NCBI RefSeq assembly: GCF_041435015.1 | Contig: NZ_CP107989.1 | Span: forward strand, 3,224,001 to 3,288,000 | Direction: 5' to 3' | From: Streptomyces canus | Lineage (GTDB): Bacteria; Actinomycetota; Actinomycetes; Streptomycetales; Streptomycetaceae | DNA length: 64,000 bases | Part shown: piece after piece, positions 7,575 through 20,777 of the stretch | Layout: every line of letters begins with the position of its first letter | Position numbering within the stretch: the first letter of the stretch is position 1 | Translations under genes and position numbers: made by a program | Notes under the pieces: model-generated | Told to the model about the DNA's origin: nothing | The model's database searches: none | What the model saw: only the letters and a program-made list of their open reading frames with translations

Positions 7575-8990
7575 TCAGTAAGCGCGCGCGACGACCGCGA
7601 CGTTACCGGGGGCGTCGTCGGCACTCGGCACCGACCCGTCCTCCGCGACCAGACACCGTACGGTCACCGCGTGCGCGGCCAGCCTGGCCTCGCCTTCTTC
7701 GCCGAGGGTGGCCCACGGGATCCGCGCCCAGCCGCCGGCGACAGCGGCCTCGACGGCTTCGTCGAACGTCGACACCTCACTCGTCCGGGACTCGCGTCGC
7801 TCGCGGGACTGGGCCAGCAGCAGCGCCTGGTCCTCCTCGAGGACGGCCGGGAGCAGTCGTACGAGATCCTCGACGTCGATCGCCTCCTTCCCGCCCGGGA
7901 TCCGCCGCGCCACCATCGCGGTGCCGTTCTCCAGGTCACGGGGCCCGATCTCGACGCGGACCGGTACGCCCTTGAGCTCCCAGTCGACGACCCGGCGGCC
8001 GAAGGGGGTGTCGGTGCGGTCGTCGACGTGGACGCGGATGCCCGCCGCCTTCAGCCGGTCGCCGATCTCGCGGACCTTGGCCAGAACCGGCTCGTCGCCC
8101 TTGATCGCGAGGACGACGACCTGGGTCTGCGCGAGCCGCGGCGGCACACGGAGGCCGTTGTCGTCACCGTGCATCATCACCAGGGCGCCGATCATGCGGG
8201 TGGTCGAGCCCCAGGAGGTCTGCCAGACGAGTTCCTGGGTGCCGTCCTTGGACAGGTACGAGGTGTTGAAGGCCTTGGCGAAGTTCTGGCCCAACTCGTG
8301 GCTGGTGGCCATCTGGAGGGCCTTGCCGTCACCCATCATGCCTTCGAGCGTGAGGGTGTTGATGGCGCCGGCGAAGCGCTCCTTGACGGTCTTGCGGCCG
8401 GGGACGACGTCCATGGCGAGGACGTTGGTCATGAAGTCCTCGTAGACCTGCCGGTGGATGTGCGAGGCGAACGCACGCGCGTCCTCCTCGGTCGCGTGCG
8501 CGGTGTGGCCCTCCTGCCACAGGAACTCCGTCGTCCGCAGGAAGAGCCGGGGCCTGAGTTCCCAACGCACCACGTTCGCCCACTGGTTGATCAGCAGCGG
8601 CAGGTCGCGGTAGCTCTGCACCCACTTCGAGAAGTAGTCGTTGATGATCATCTCGGAGGTGGGGCGGACGACCGCGGGCTCCTCGAGTTCCTTGCCGCCG
8701 CCATGGGTGACCACCGCGAGCTCGGGCGCGAATCCCTCGACGTGGTCCGCCTCGCGGGTCAGGTACGACTGCGGGATCAGCAGCGGGAAGTACGCGTTCT
8801 GGGTGCCCGTCTCCTTGATGCGGGCGTCCATCTCGGCCTGCATCCGCTCCCACAGTCCGTACCCGTATGGTCGGATGACCATGGTGCCGCGCACCGGACC
8901 GTTGTCGGCCAGTTCGGCCTTGGTGATCAGATCCTGGTACCAGCGCGGGAAGTCGTCCGCCCGGGGTGTGAGAACAGGTGCCTTTGCCAT
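7575..8990 (-). CDS. proS: Prolyl-tRNA synthetase, archaeal/eukaryotic type
   Basis: Class II aminoacyl-tRNA synthetase charging tRNA-Pro. 471 residues. Class II motif 2 is visible around VRPTSEMIINDYFSKW and LRTTEFLWQEGHTAHAT. There is no ~180-residue editing insertion between motifs 2 and 3, and the protein ends in a C-terminal Tyr (VARAY). Both features mark the short archaeal/eukaryote-like ProRS rather than the bacterial form of about 565 residues. Many Streptomyces encode a bacterial-type proS elsewhere, so this may be a second copy, for example tied to drug tolerance; that is inference. It is transcribed alone, divergent from the methyltransferase gene. Confidence 0.93.
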   Translation of the reverse strand: MAKAPVLTPRADDFPRWYQDLITKAELADNGPVRGTMVIRPYGYGLWERMQAEMDARIKETGTQNAYFPLLIPQSYLTREADHVEGFAPELAVVTHGGGKELEEPAVVRPTSEMIINDYFSKWVQSYRDLPLLINQWANVVRWELRPRLFLRTTEFLWQEGHTAHATEEDARAFASHIHRQVYEDFMTNVLAMDVVPGRKTVKERFAGAINTLTLEGMMGDGKALQMATSHELGQNFAKAFNTSYLSKDGTQELVWQTSWGSTTRMIGALVMMHGDDNGLRVPPRLAQTQVVVLAIKGDEPVLAKVREIGDRLKAAGIRVHVDDRTDTPFGRRVVDWELKGVPVRVEIGPRDLENGTAMVARRIPGGKEAIDVEDLVRLLPAVLEEDQALLLAQSRERRESRTSEVSTFDEAVEAAVAGGWARIPWATLGEEGEARLAAHAVTVRCLVAEDGSVPSADDAPGNVAVVARAY

Positions 8991-9190
8991 GGCGCGATGT
9001 TACGGGCGCAGATTGCCGGGATGTGAATTCTTTTCCCCGGCACATGCCAACCCGCAACCAGGGCCCTTCTGCCTCTGGACGAGCGGTCGAGTGCGGAGTT
9101 ACCTGGCATACGGGGGAACTGCGAGCGCACGTCACGGGGGCTACGGAATCGGGCACAGAGTCAACTCTCGGCGGATTGGGGCGCTTATCC

Positions 9191-10044
9191 ATGACACCTA
9201 CGCTCGTGCGGCAGCACTTGCCCTCGACGGGAGAGGTCTCCCGTCGCGACCTCGGTGCACGCGCGCGTGACTGGTCCGAGATCCAGGAGCGGATGCTGGT
9301 TCCGCTGTACGAGGCCGTCTACGAGCGATTGGAAGTGGGCTCCGCGACACGGGTGTTGGGCCTCGGCTGCGGCAGCGGGCTCGCCCTGCTGATGGCGGCC
9401 TCCAGAGGCGCCGCGGTCGCCGGTGTCGAGCCAGCCTGCCCCGAACGGCTGGCGCTCGCGCGGCAGCGGCTGCTGCCGGAGACGTGGGGCACACGCGCGC
9501 GTGTCGGCACCCGGCTCGTCGAGGGAGCCCCTGGGGACGCCGCCGACGCCGACGCTCCCCCGTACACCCTCGTGACCGCCTTCGAGCCGATCGGGTGTCT
9601 GGCGGGCGACTCGGAGGGGCTCGGTGAACTTCTCGCCTCGGCGACACCACTCGCCGAGCGGGGAGCGCCCGTGGCGCTCGCCGGCTGGGGTCCGCCGGAG
9701 CGGTGCGCCACGTCGTCCGTGCTGCGGGTGGCCACCAAGCTGGCGGATCCGCTGCGCAGCACGGGCAGTTGGCGCCCGGCCCTGCGCGACGATCTGGAGG
9801 AGGTCGCCCAGCGGGCGGGGCTGAAGCCCGACGGCTCGGGGCGGGTGGCCTGCCCCTTCGGGTACGCCGACCTCGACAGCGCGCTCAAGGGGCTGCTGTC
9901 GACCGGGCTCTTCGACGCGGCCATCGAGGCGACCGACCAGGCACAGGTGGACAAGGAAGTGACGGAAGCCCTGCATCCGTATCAGCGCCGGGACGGCACG
10001 GTGTGGATGCCGAACGTCTTCCGGTACCTGATCGCGAGGGTCCC

Positions 10045-10048
<4 letters not shown>
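9191..10048 (+). CDS. SAM-dependent methyltransferase
   Basis: Class I methyltransferase of 285 residues. The SAM motif I is VLGLGCGSGLALLMAASRGA, followed by the acidic end of strand 2 in VAGVEPA. The start at 9191 (MTPTLVRQHLPSTG) is chosen over a frame open from 8978 because the upstream part lacks family character. Substrate unknown. Its stop overlaps the stop of the convergent ftsH-like gene by 4 bp. It is divergent from proS with a 200-bp gap that should hold both promoters. Confidence 0.85.
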
Positions 10049-11982
<1,934 letters not shown>

Positions 11983-12022
11983 ATCTGGACGTTACGGCAG
12001 ACCTCGGGCCTCGGCACGCGCT

Positions 12023-12053
12023 GAGGGCGCCCTCCGGCAGGGAGGACGCCCTC
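12023..12053 (-). terminator. Terminator downstream of ffh
   Basis: GAGGGCG-c-CCTCC / GGAGG-a-CGCCCTC forms a 12-bp stem with one internal mismatch and a 5-nt loop, 16 bp after the ffh stop and before the ftsH-like gene on the same strand. Confidence 0.7.
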
Positions 12054-12068
12054 GAAGTCGTACAGGAC

Positions 12069-13616
12069 TCAGCCCATGAACTTCTTGAACTCGTCCGGCA
12101 GCTCGAAGTCCTGCGGGGCCTGCTGGCCGGGCACACCGAAGGCGCTGCCCCCCTGGGCGGCCTTCCGCGCGGCCTCCTCCTGCTCCTGCTGCTTGCGCTT
12201 CATCGGGTTGCCGGAGCGCTGCTTGCCCTTGGCCTTCTTCGGCTGCTTCTTGGCACGGCCGGGGCCGCCGCCCATGCCCGGGATGCCCGGCATGCCCGGC
12301 ATCCCGCCGCCCTGGGCCATGCGCGACATCATCTTGCGGGCCTCGAAGAACCGCTCGACGAGGTTCTTGACCGCGCTGACCTCGACGCCGGAGCCCTTGG
12401 CGATACGGGCGCGGCGCGAGCCGTTGATGATCGTGGCGTCAGCGCGCTCGGCCGGGGTCATCGACTTGATGATGGCGGCCGTGCGGTCGACGTCCCGCTC
12501 GTCGATGTTGTTGATCTGGTCCTTGATCTGACCCATGCCGGGCATCATGCCGAGCAGCTTGCTGATGCTGCCCATCTTCCTGACCTGCTCCATCTGGGCC
12601 AGGAAGTCGTCCAGGGTGAAGTCCTGGCCCTTCTTGGACGCCAGCTTGGAGGCCATCTTCTCGGCCTCTTCCTGGCTGAACGTCTTCTCCGCCTGCTCGA
12701 TCAGGGTGAGCAGGTCACCCATGTCGAGGATGCGGGAGGCCATCCGGTCCGGGTGGAAGGCGTCGAAGTCCTCGAGCTTCTCGCCGCTCGACGCGAACAT
12801 GATCGGCTTGCCGGTGACCTGGCGGATCGACAGGGCCGCACCACCGCGGGCGTCACCGTCGAGCTTGGAGAGCACCACGCCGTCGAAGCCGACGCCGTCG
12901 CGGAAGGACTCGGCGGTGTTGACCGCGTCCTGACCGATCATCGCGTCGACGACGAAGAGGATCTCGTCGGGCGAGACGGCGTCACGGATGTCCGCGGCCT
13001 GCTGCATCAGCTCCTGGTCGATACCCAGGCGGCCGGCGGTGTCCACGATCACGATGTCGTGGACCTTGGACTTCGCGAACTCGATGGAGTCCTTGGCGAC
13101 CTTGACCGGGTCACCGACGCCGTTGCCCGGCTCGGGCGCGTAGACCGCGACACCGGCACGCTCGGCGACGACGCTGAGCTGGTTGACGGCGTTGGGACGC
13201 TGGAGGTCGGCGGCGACGAGCAGCGGCGAGTGGCCCTGCTCCTTCAGCCAGTGGCCGAGCTTGCCCGCGAGGGTGGTCTTACCGGCACCCTGGAGACCCG
13301 CCAGCATGATCACGGTGGGCGGGTTCTTGGCGAACCGCAGCCGCCGGGTCTCGCCGCCGAGGATCGTGACGAGCTCCTCGTTCACGATCTTCAGGACCTG
13401 CTGCGCGGGGTTCAGCGCCCGCGAGACATCGGCACCGAGGGCACGCTCCTTGACGTTCTTGATGAACGTCCGGACGACGGGGAGGGCCACGTCCGCTTCC
13501 AGGAGGGCGATCCGGATCTCGCGCGCGGTGGCGTCGATGTCCGCCTCGGAGAGCCGTCCCTTGCCGCGCAGGTTCTTGAAAGTCGCTGAGAGGCGATCGG
13601 AAAGAGTATCGAACAC
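12069..13616 (-). CDS. ffh: Signal recognition particle protein Ffh
   Basis: SRP54 GTPase that binds signal sequences on ribosomes and, with FtsY, delivers them to SecYEG. 515 residues from the GTG at 13616 (MFDTLSDRLSATFKNLRG, the family N-terminus). Helical N domain; G domain with G1 (GLQGAGKTTLAGKL), DTAGRLG and SKLDGDARGG; then the Met-rich M domain (MMPGMGQIKDQI, MMSRMAQGGGMPG). The Lys/Gln-rich, Met/Gly-rich tail is typical of actinobacteria. Its receptor gene ftsY lies 7 kb away on the same strand. Confidence 0.97.
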   Translation of the reverse strand: MFDTLSDRLSATFKNLRGKGRLSEADIDATAREIRIALLEADVALPVVRTFIKNVKERALGADVSRALNPAQQVLKIVNEELVTILGGETRRLRFAKNPPTVIMLAGLQGAGKTTLAGKLGHWLKEQGHSPLLVAADLQRPNAVNQLSVVAERAGVAVYAPEPGNGVGDPVKVAKDSIEFAKSKVHDIVIVDTAGRLGIDQELMQQAADIRDAVSPDEILFVVDAMIGQDAVNTAESFRDGVGFDGVVLSKLDGDARGGAALSIRQVTGKPIMFASSGEKLEDFDAFHPDRMASRILDMGDLLTLIEQAEKTFSQEEAEKMASKLASKKGQDFTLDDFLAQMEQVRKMGSISKLLGMMPGMGQIKDQINNIDERDVDRTAAIIKSMTPAERADATIINGSRRARIAKGSGVEVSAVKNLVERFFEARKMMSRMAQGGGMPGMPGIPGMGGGPGRAKKQPKKAKGKQRSGNPMKRKQQEQEEAARKAAQGGSAFGVPGQQAPQDFELPDEFKKFMG

Positions 13617-13700
13617 GGCGCTCGCGGTCCTCGGGGTCGGTGGCAGCTGGGAATCGCCCTCCAGGGTATCCCGGCGACACACGTAGCCGGGATCCCCCGG

Positions 13701-16154
13701 TCAGCCCCGCAAGGTCTCCTCCAGCTTCCGGGCCACGGAAGCCGCTTCGCCGGCCCCGAGCGGGGCGCCCTTGCCGTCGGTGACGTAGAAGGCGTCCACC
13801 GCGTTGGCGCCCAGTGTCGACACGTGGGCGCTGCGCATCCGCACCCCGGCGTCCTCCAGCGCTTGCCCGATGCGGAACAGCAGTCCCGGGGCGTCCTGGG
13901 CCCGCACCTCGATCACCGTCGCATGCCGGGAGGCCGCCGAAGCGACCGTCACGCGTGCGGCGGGCGCGATGACACCCCGGCGCCTCGGATACGCGGCGTC
14001 GCGCTCGGCCAGCCGCCCGGCGACGTCCAGCGAGCCGTCCAGGGCCCGTACGAGATCGGCGCGCAGCCGGGCGGCCTGGGGCAGCGAGCCGTACTGGGCC
14101 GCGACCCGCCAGTTCAGCAGGAGCACGGAGCCCTCGACACCGTCGGGCAGGTCCAGGGCCCGCAGCTCCGCCGTGCGGACGGTCAGCCGGTGCACGGCCA
14201 GCACTCCGGCGACAGCGGGCAGTACGCGCGGCTGGTCCGGTACGGCGATGAGGAGCTCCACGCCGAGCGGCTCGGGGTCCCCGGCGGGCTGGCCCTCCGT
14301 GAGCGCCGGCGGCTCGGTCTGCGCGCGCAGGGACAGCACCGGGCTGCCGGTCGCCACCGCCTCGATGGCGAGCCGCTCCTGCTCGGCGGTGGGCGCGGCG
14401 GCCTCCGGCTCGTCGAGGTCGTCCCCGGCGAGCACGGCGGCCACCCTCTTGACCAGGTCGGCGACGAGCGAGCCCCGCCAGGACGACCAGGCGGCGGGCC
14501 CGGTGGCCAGGGCGTCCGCCTCGGTCAGCGCGTGCAGCAGCTCCAGCGTGCCCTGTGATCCGACCGCATCGGCGACCGAACGCACGGTGGCCGGGTCCTC
14601 CAGGTCACGCCGGGTGGCGGTGTCCACGAGCAGCAGGTGATGCCGTACGAGCGTCGCGAGTACGGCGACGTCGTCGCGGTCGAATCCGATGCGCGCGGCA
14701 ACGTCCTTCGCGATGATCTCGCCGGCCACCGAGTGGTCGCCGGGCCAGCCCTTGCCGATGTCGTGCAGCAGCGCGGCGACGAGCAGCAGGTCGGGGCGGT
14801 GGACGCGCCGGGTGAACTCGGAGGCGCGGACGGCCGTCTCGATGAGGTGCCGGTCGACGGTCCAGATGTGTACGGCGTTGCGCTGGGGACGGCACCGCAC
14901 CCGCTCCCAGTCGGGCAGCATTTGGGTGATCAGCCCCTCGGCCTCCAGCGCCTCCCAGACGTCGATGGTGGGCTGGCCCGAGCCGAGCAGGGTCACGAGC
15001 TGCTCGCGCGCCTCGGCGGGCCACGGCGTGGGCAGCGGGCGCACTCCGGCCGCCATGCGCCGTACGGCGTGCAGGGAGAGCGGGAGTCCGGCCTGTGCGG
15101 CGGCGGCCGCGGCGCGCAGCGGGAGCACGGGATCGCGATCGGGGCGCGCGGCGCGGGCGAGCACCACCTCGCCGTCCTGCTCGACGACCCCCTCCGCCAG
15201 CGGCGACCTCTCGGCCACCGGCTTGCCACCGCCGAGCATGGCGCGCAGCCGCGGCCGTACGGCACGTGACCTGAGGACGCGTCCCACCTCGCGCCAGGTG
15301 ACGTCACTGGCGTACGAGATGACCCGCGCGGCTTCGTAGACCTGCCGCAGCAGGGTGTCGGCGTCGAGCAGGCCGAGCTCGGCGGCGACCTGGTCCTGTT
15401 CCTGGAGCGCGAGCCGGTCGGTAGCGCGGCCCGTCGTCAGATGCAGGGCGTCCCGGACGTCGAGCAGTCGGCGCCGGGCGTCGTCGAGGCCCTCGCGCGG
15501 GGCGTCGGCCAGCCAGGAGGCGGCGACGGCACGCAGGGCGGTGGCGTCCCTCAGGCCGCCCCGGGCCTCTTTGAGATCGGGTTCGAGCAGGTACTGCAGT
15601 TCGCCCTGGCGCTCGGCGCGCTCGGCGCACAGTTCCTGGAGCTCGGGAAGGCGCTTGGGGGCCTGGTTGCGCCAGTCGGCGAGGACCGCCGTCCGCAGGC
15701 CCGCCGTCAGTCCCAGGTCGCCGGCGATGTGGCGGGCGTCCAGGAGGCCGAGTTGGACTTTCAAGTCCTCCCCGGCCGTCTTGCGGGCCTCCGCAGGCGT
15801 GCGCACGGAGTGGTCGAGGGCGAGACCGAGGTCCCACACGGGGTACCAGATGCGGTCGGCCAGCGCGGCGACCGCGGCCGAGTCGCTGCCGTCATGCAGC
15901 AGGACCAGGTCCAGGTCGCTGCGCGGGGACAGCTCGCCGCGGCCGTAGCCACCGACGGCGATCAGGGAGACCCCGCGCAGCGCCTCGGCGCCCGCGGTGA
16001 ACAGCCCCGAGAGCCAGTCGTCCGTCAGCTCGGCGAGGGCCGAACGGCGCGGCGGCCCGGACCGCGCCCCCTCCTGGAGGAGGCGCAGCCGGGCCGCCGC
16101 GTAGCCGCTGGGTCCCGAGTCCTCTACGTCCTTGTGCACGTCCGTGCTCGTCAC
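13701..16154 (-). CDS. glnD: PII nucleotidyltransferase GlnD
   Basis: Bifunctional nucleotidyltransferase/removing enzyme acting on PII; in Streptomyces it adenylylates GlnK. 817 residues: the nucleotidyltransferase motif GGYGRGELSPRSDLDLVLL, a central linker, the HD hydrolase motif (VAALLHDIGKGWPGDHS) and two C-terminal ACT domains that sense glutamine (LRALDLPDGVEG and EVRAQDAPGLLFRIGQALED). It is the third gene of amtB-glnK-glnD, 26 bp after glnK, so it falls under the GlnR-controlled promoter upstream of amtB. Confidence 0.95.
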   Translation of the reverse strand: MTSTDVHKDVEDSGPSGYAAARLRLLQEGARSGPPRRSALAELTDDWLSGLFTAGAEALRGVSLIAVGGYGRGELSPRSDLDLVLLHDGSDSAAVAALADRIWYPVWDLGLALDHSVRTPAEARKTAGEDLKVQLGLLDARHIAGDLGLTAGLRTAVLADWRNQAPKRLPELQELCAERAERQGELQYLLEPDLKEARGGLRDATALRAVAASWLADAPREGLDDARRRLLDVRDALHLTTGRATDRLALQEQDQVAAELGLLDADTLLRQVYEAARVISYASDVTWREVGRVLRSRAVRPRLRAMLGGGKPVAERSPLAEGVVEQDGEVVLARAARPDRDPVLPLRAAAAAAQAGLPLSLHAVRRMAAGVRPLPTPWPAEAREQLVTLLGSGQPTIDVWEALEAEGLITQMLPDWERVRCRPQRNAVHIWTVDRHLIETAVRASEFTRRVHRPDLLLVAALLHDIGKGWPGDHSVAGEIIAKDVAARIGFDRDDVAVLATLVRHHLLLVDTATRRDLEDPATVRSVADAVGSQGTLELLHALTEADALATGPAAWSSWRGSLVADLVKRVAAVLAGDDLDEPEAAAPTAEQERLAIEAVATGSPVLSLRAQTEPPALTEGQPAGDPEPLGVELLIAVPDQPRVLPAVAGVLAVHRLTVRTAELRALDLPDGVEGSVLLLNWRVAAQYGSLPQAARLRADLVRALDGSLDVAGRLAERDAAYPRRRGVIAPAARVTVASAASRHATVIEVRAQDAPGLLFRIGQALEDAGVRMRSAHVSTLGANAVDAFYVTDGKGAPLGAGEAASVARKLEETLRG

Positions 16155-16180
16155 CCAGCAGCTCCAGTTCTGTTCTTCGG

Positions 16181-17850
<1,670 letters not shown>

Positions 17851-17967
17851 CGGCGTCTCCTCGTCGTAGGTACGGCCCCGTGCGGGCGAAGCCAGAGCGG
17901 AATGAGGGGTGGGCCGGTTATGCGCCATGAGATTGACGCAGCGCGGTTTCGGTGGAAGCCCCTCGTT

Positions 17968-18003
17968 GTTTCGCCGCCGTGACGAAGACGCCTTGCGTGT
18001 TAC
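17968..18003 (-). promoter_or_regulatory. GlnR operator upstream of amtB
   Basis: On the minus strand, GTAAC-N6-GGCGT (18003 down to 17988) is followed by GTCAC-N6-GAAAC (17983 down to 17968). The second copy matches the known GlnR consensus gTnAc-N6-GaAAc exactly; the first is degenerate in its right half. The 20-bp offset puts both on one DNA face, as in known GlnR targets. GlnR is the global nitrogen regulator of Streptomyces, and amtB is a known target. The rest of the 313-bp gap to nsdA holds no gene that I can see. Confidence 0.85.
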
Positions 18004-18163
18004 GCATCGATGAACTGGCAGATATGGGCCGCGTCGATCGTTATCGTGGCGCAACCTTCGCTCAAGGAGTGAAACCGGCCGCGGTCGGCCTTCCGGTGAC
18101 CTGGCATGGGGGAGCCGAGTCGGGCAGTTCGGGAGGGCCGGCCGCGGCCGGGGTTCTGGGGAT

Positions 18164-19669
18164 TCAGACGGCTTCCGCGGTCTCCGGAAGTTCCACGGCA
18201 AGCTTGTCGGTGAGTTCCACGACCTCGGCGAGATCACCGAAATCGCGTACAGCCGTGTCGACCGTCTTTCGAATACGAGTGTTGACGCGCTCGGAGCGGA
18301 CCTTCTTGGCGATGTGCATGGCCTGTTCCACCAGTACGGTGCTCTGCTCGGGCTCGCGCCGGAGCAGATGCACCGTGGCCATGCCGATGAGATTGAGTGC
18401 GTACGACCGCTGGTGCTCGTCGTCCTCGGAGAAGAGCTCCACCGCCCGATGCATGAGGGGCTCGGCCAGGGAGGCGTAGGTCGGGCTGCGACCGGCCACG
18501 TAGGCCAGGTCCCGGTAGGAGTGGGAGTTCTCGCCGTACAGCTCGGCCTCCGAGAAGAAGCGGATCCAGTCGGGGTCCGGCTCGTCCCACTCGTCGGCGT
18601 CGGCGAAAACGTCCTCGGCCATCCGGACCGCCCTCTTGCACTTGCCGGGCTGCCCCATGTTGGCGTAGGCGCGGGCCTCCATCGCATACAGCATCGACTG
18701 GGTGCGGGGGCTCGCACAGTCCCGGCTGCCGTACTGCGCGAGGTGGATCAGCTCCAGGGCGTCCTCGGGTCGCCCGAGGTGGATCATCTGACGGCTCATG
18801 CTGGACAGGACGTAGGAACCGAGCGGCTTGTCGCCGGCCTCCTTGGCCGCGTGCAGGGCGAGGACGAAGTACTTCTGCGCGGTGGGCTGCAGCCCCACGT
18901 CGTACGACATCCAGCCCGCGAGTTCCGCCAGTTCGGCGGCGACCTTGAACAGCTTGCGGGTGGTGGTCTCGGGCTGGGGCTCCTGGAGGAGGTCCGTCAC
19001 CTCGTGCAGCTGGCCGACGACCGCCTTGCGGCGCAGGCCGCCGCCGCACTGGGCGTCCCACTGGCGGAACATCTCGGTCGTCGACTCGAGGAGGTCGAGC
19101 TCGGGCCTGGAGAGACGGCCGACGCGACGGGACGCGGCCGGGTCGGGTTCCCGGTGCGGGGTGGCGGCGGGGCCGGGGACGAGCCAGCGCTGCATGGGCT
19201 CGATGAGGGACGGGCCCGCGGACAGGACCAGCGAAGTCCCGAGGAAGCCGCGCCGCGCCAGCATGAGGTCGCTGCGCGAGAACTCGCTGAGCAGGGCCAC
19301 GGTCTGCGGGCCCGTCCAGGGCAGGTCGACCCCGGTCGCGGACGGCGACTGGCGGGCGGCCCGCAGCCCGAGGTCCTCGACGGAGACGACGCATCCGAAC
19401 CGCTCGGAGAACAGCTCGGACAGGATCCTGGGGATGGGTTCGCGGGGGTTCTCGCCATCCAGCCAGCGGCGCACCCGCGAGGTGTCGGTGGAGATGTGGT
19501 TGGCCCCCAACTGGCGGGCCCTGCGGTTGACCTGGCGGGCGAGCTCGCCCTTCGACCAACCGCTGCGCACGAACCAGGAGGTGAGCAGCTCGTTGGGGCG
19601 CTTGTCGGCCTGAGAGGAGCTCTGCGCGGCGCTCCCGGCGCCCGTCCCGCTTCCGCTGTTGCCGCCCAC
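18164..19669 (-). CDS. nsdA: NsdA-like negative regulator of differentiation (XRE/TPR)
   Basis: About 501 residues from the GTG at 19669. The open frame extends 15 codons to a TTG at 19714, but the published NsdA is 500 residues. The N-terminal part (residues ~20-90) is a helix-turn-helix-like segment (SWFVRSGWSKGELARQVN, STDTSRVRRWLDGENPREP). The remainder is TPR-like helical repeats (YFVLALHAAKEAGDKPLGSYVLSSMSRQ and similar). It lies beside amtB as in S. coelicolor, where loss of nsdA increases sporulation and antibiotic production. Cytoplasmic. Confidence 0.88.
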   Translation of the reverse strand: MGGNSGSGTGAGSAAQSSSQADKRPNELLTSWFVRSGWSKGELARQVNRRARQLGANHISTDTSRVRRWLDGENPREPIPRILSELFSERFGCVVSVEDLGLRAARQSPSATGVDLPWTGPQTVALLSEFSRSDLMLARRGFLGTSLVLSAGPSLIEPMQRWLVPGPAATPHREPDPAASRRVGRLSRPELDLLESTTEMFRQWDAQCGGGLRRKAVVGQLHEVTDLLQEPQPETTTRKLFKVAAELAELAGWMSYDVGLQPTAQKYFVLALHAAKEAGDKPLGSYVLSSMSRQMIHLGRPEDALELIHLAQYGSRDCASPRTQSMLYAMEARAYANMGQPGKCKRAVRMAEDVFADADEWDEPDPDWIRFFSEAELYGENSHSYRDLAYVAGRSPTYASLAEPLMHRAVELFSEDDEHQRSYALNLIGMATVHLLRREPEQSTVLVEQAMHIAKKVRSERVNTRIRKTVDTAVRDFGDLAEVVELTDKLAVELPETAEAV

Positions 19670-20103
19670 TGGAACGCCCCCATCCCTGAGACCACTTGTC
19701 GCCGAGTGCGCCAAGCCTTATCAGAATGCCGGTAAATAGGGCCGTTCGTCCGGCAGTTGTCAGCCTTCGAACGGGGACCCGACTTGCCTCCGGCATACCC
19801 ACACGTGCATGTGCCCCCAGGACTCGTGCACTCAAAGTAATCCTACGATCACGCGTCCAGCCATGGCGATCCCGGAAACGCCACCATTCGCCACCCCTTC
19901 GAATGAACTCACGGTCGCCTCCACACGATTCACTTGACATAGACCGAGCAGGGGTAGGCGGAGCGGTGCATTCAGGGGCGCACATGACCCAGCGCACCAC
20001 CCGGGGCACCTCCGAGCGCCGACATCGCCCGGAAGAAGCAACGGAGAGTGACTGACCGCGTCCGTCGCGTAACCACCGGCGCGCTGGACCCGTTGGAGGG
20101 GGC
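19670..20103. other. Divergent intergenic region nsdA / prim-pol gene
   Basis: 434 bp without a supported gene. It contains an inverted repeat CCGTTCG...CGAACGG (arms about 19 nt apart, near 19742-19774) and a TTGACA at 19934-19939 with TAGGCG 15 bp further on, possibly the promoter of the prim-pol gene. A 23-codon frame (19984-20055) ends just before that gene, but nothing shows that it is translated. Confidence 0.4.
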
Positions 20104-20760
20104 ATGGGCTTCACGATCGGCGGCATTCGGGAGATCCGTTCCGGTACCCGCAGGCGCGGCCGCTCCTCGGAGTGCACCACCGTCGCCGAGTTCACCGGAC
20201 TCTGGGGCTGGGACGTCGTCCCGGGCGCGCGCACGTCGGCCGGCGAGTGCTCCTGCGGCCGCGCGGACTGCCGTCACCCCGGCGCCCACCCCCTCGACTT
20301 CGCACCCCCGGTCCCGGCCGGGGCCACGCTCGACGACGTGACCAAGGCGTGGTCCGAGTTCCCCGGCGCCTCGGTGATGCTGCCCGTCGGCCGTGCCTTC
20401 GACGTCATCGAGGTCGCCGAGCCGGCCGGACGCCGCGCCCTGGTCCGCCTGGAGCGCATGGGCCTGCCCCTCGGCCCGGTGACCGCGACCCCCGAGGGCC
20501 GCGCCCAGTTCTTCGTCGCCCCCGGCGCCGCGTCCGACCTGAGCGAACTCCTCTACCGCATGGGCTGGGACGACGCCGCCTCCCTCGACCTGCGCGGCCT
20601 GGGCTCCGGAAGCCACATCACGGCTCCGCCGTCGGACCGGGGCGGCCTGGGCCCGGTCCAGTGGCTGCGCCCGCCTTCCCTGGACACGGCGACGAAGCCG
20701 CCGGCGGCCCGTCTGCTGCTGGGGACACTGGCGTACGTGGCACACAGGTCGCAGGCGTAG
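20104..20760 (+). CDS. Small bifunctional primase/polymerase-domain protein
   Basis: 218 residues resembling the N-terminal prim-pol domain of plasmid and phage replication proteins: GWDVVPGAR followed by a Cys/His cluster (CSCGRADCRHPGAHP) and a hydrophobic acidic strand (FDVIEVAEP). It has no helicase domain. In S. coelicolor a gene of this type sits between nsdA and ftsY, so it belongs to the Streptomyces core rather than a recent element. Whether it has primase activity is unknown; the acidic catalytic residues of active AEP enzymes are not obvious. Confidence 0.75.
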   Translation: MGFTIGGIREIRSGTRRRGRSSECTTVAEFTGLWGWDVVPGARTSAGECSCGRADCRHPGAHPLDFAPPVPAGATLDDVTKAWSEFPGASVMLPVGRAFDVIEVAEPAGRRALVRLERMGLPLGPVTATPEGRAQFFVAPGAASDLSELLYRMGWDDAASLDLRGLGSGSHITAPPSDRGGLGPVQWLRPPSLDTATKPPAARLLLGTLAYVAHRSQA

Positions 20761-20777
20761 ACGTAGACGTACGCAGC

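Noticed and set aside
19984..20055. 23-codon frame as a leader peptide before the prim-pol gene
   Set aside because: No attenuator structure, no codon run and no strong ribosome binding site; probably chance.
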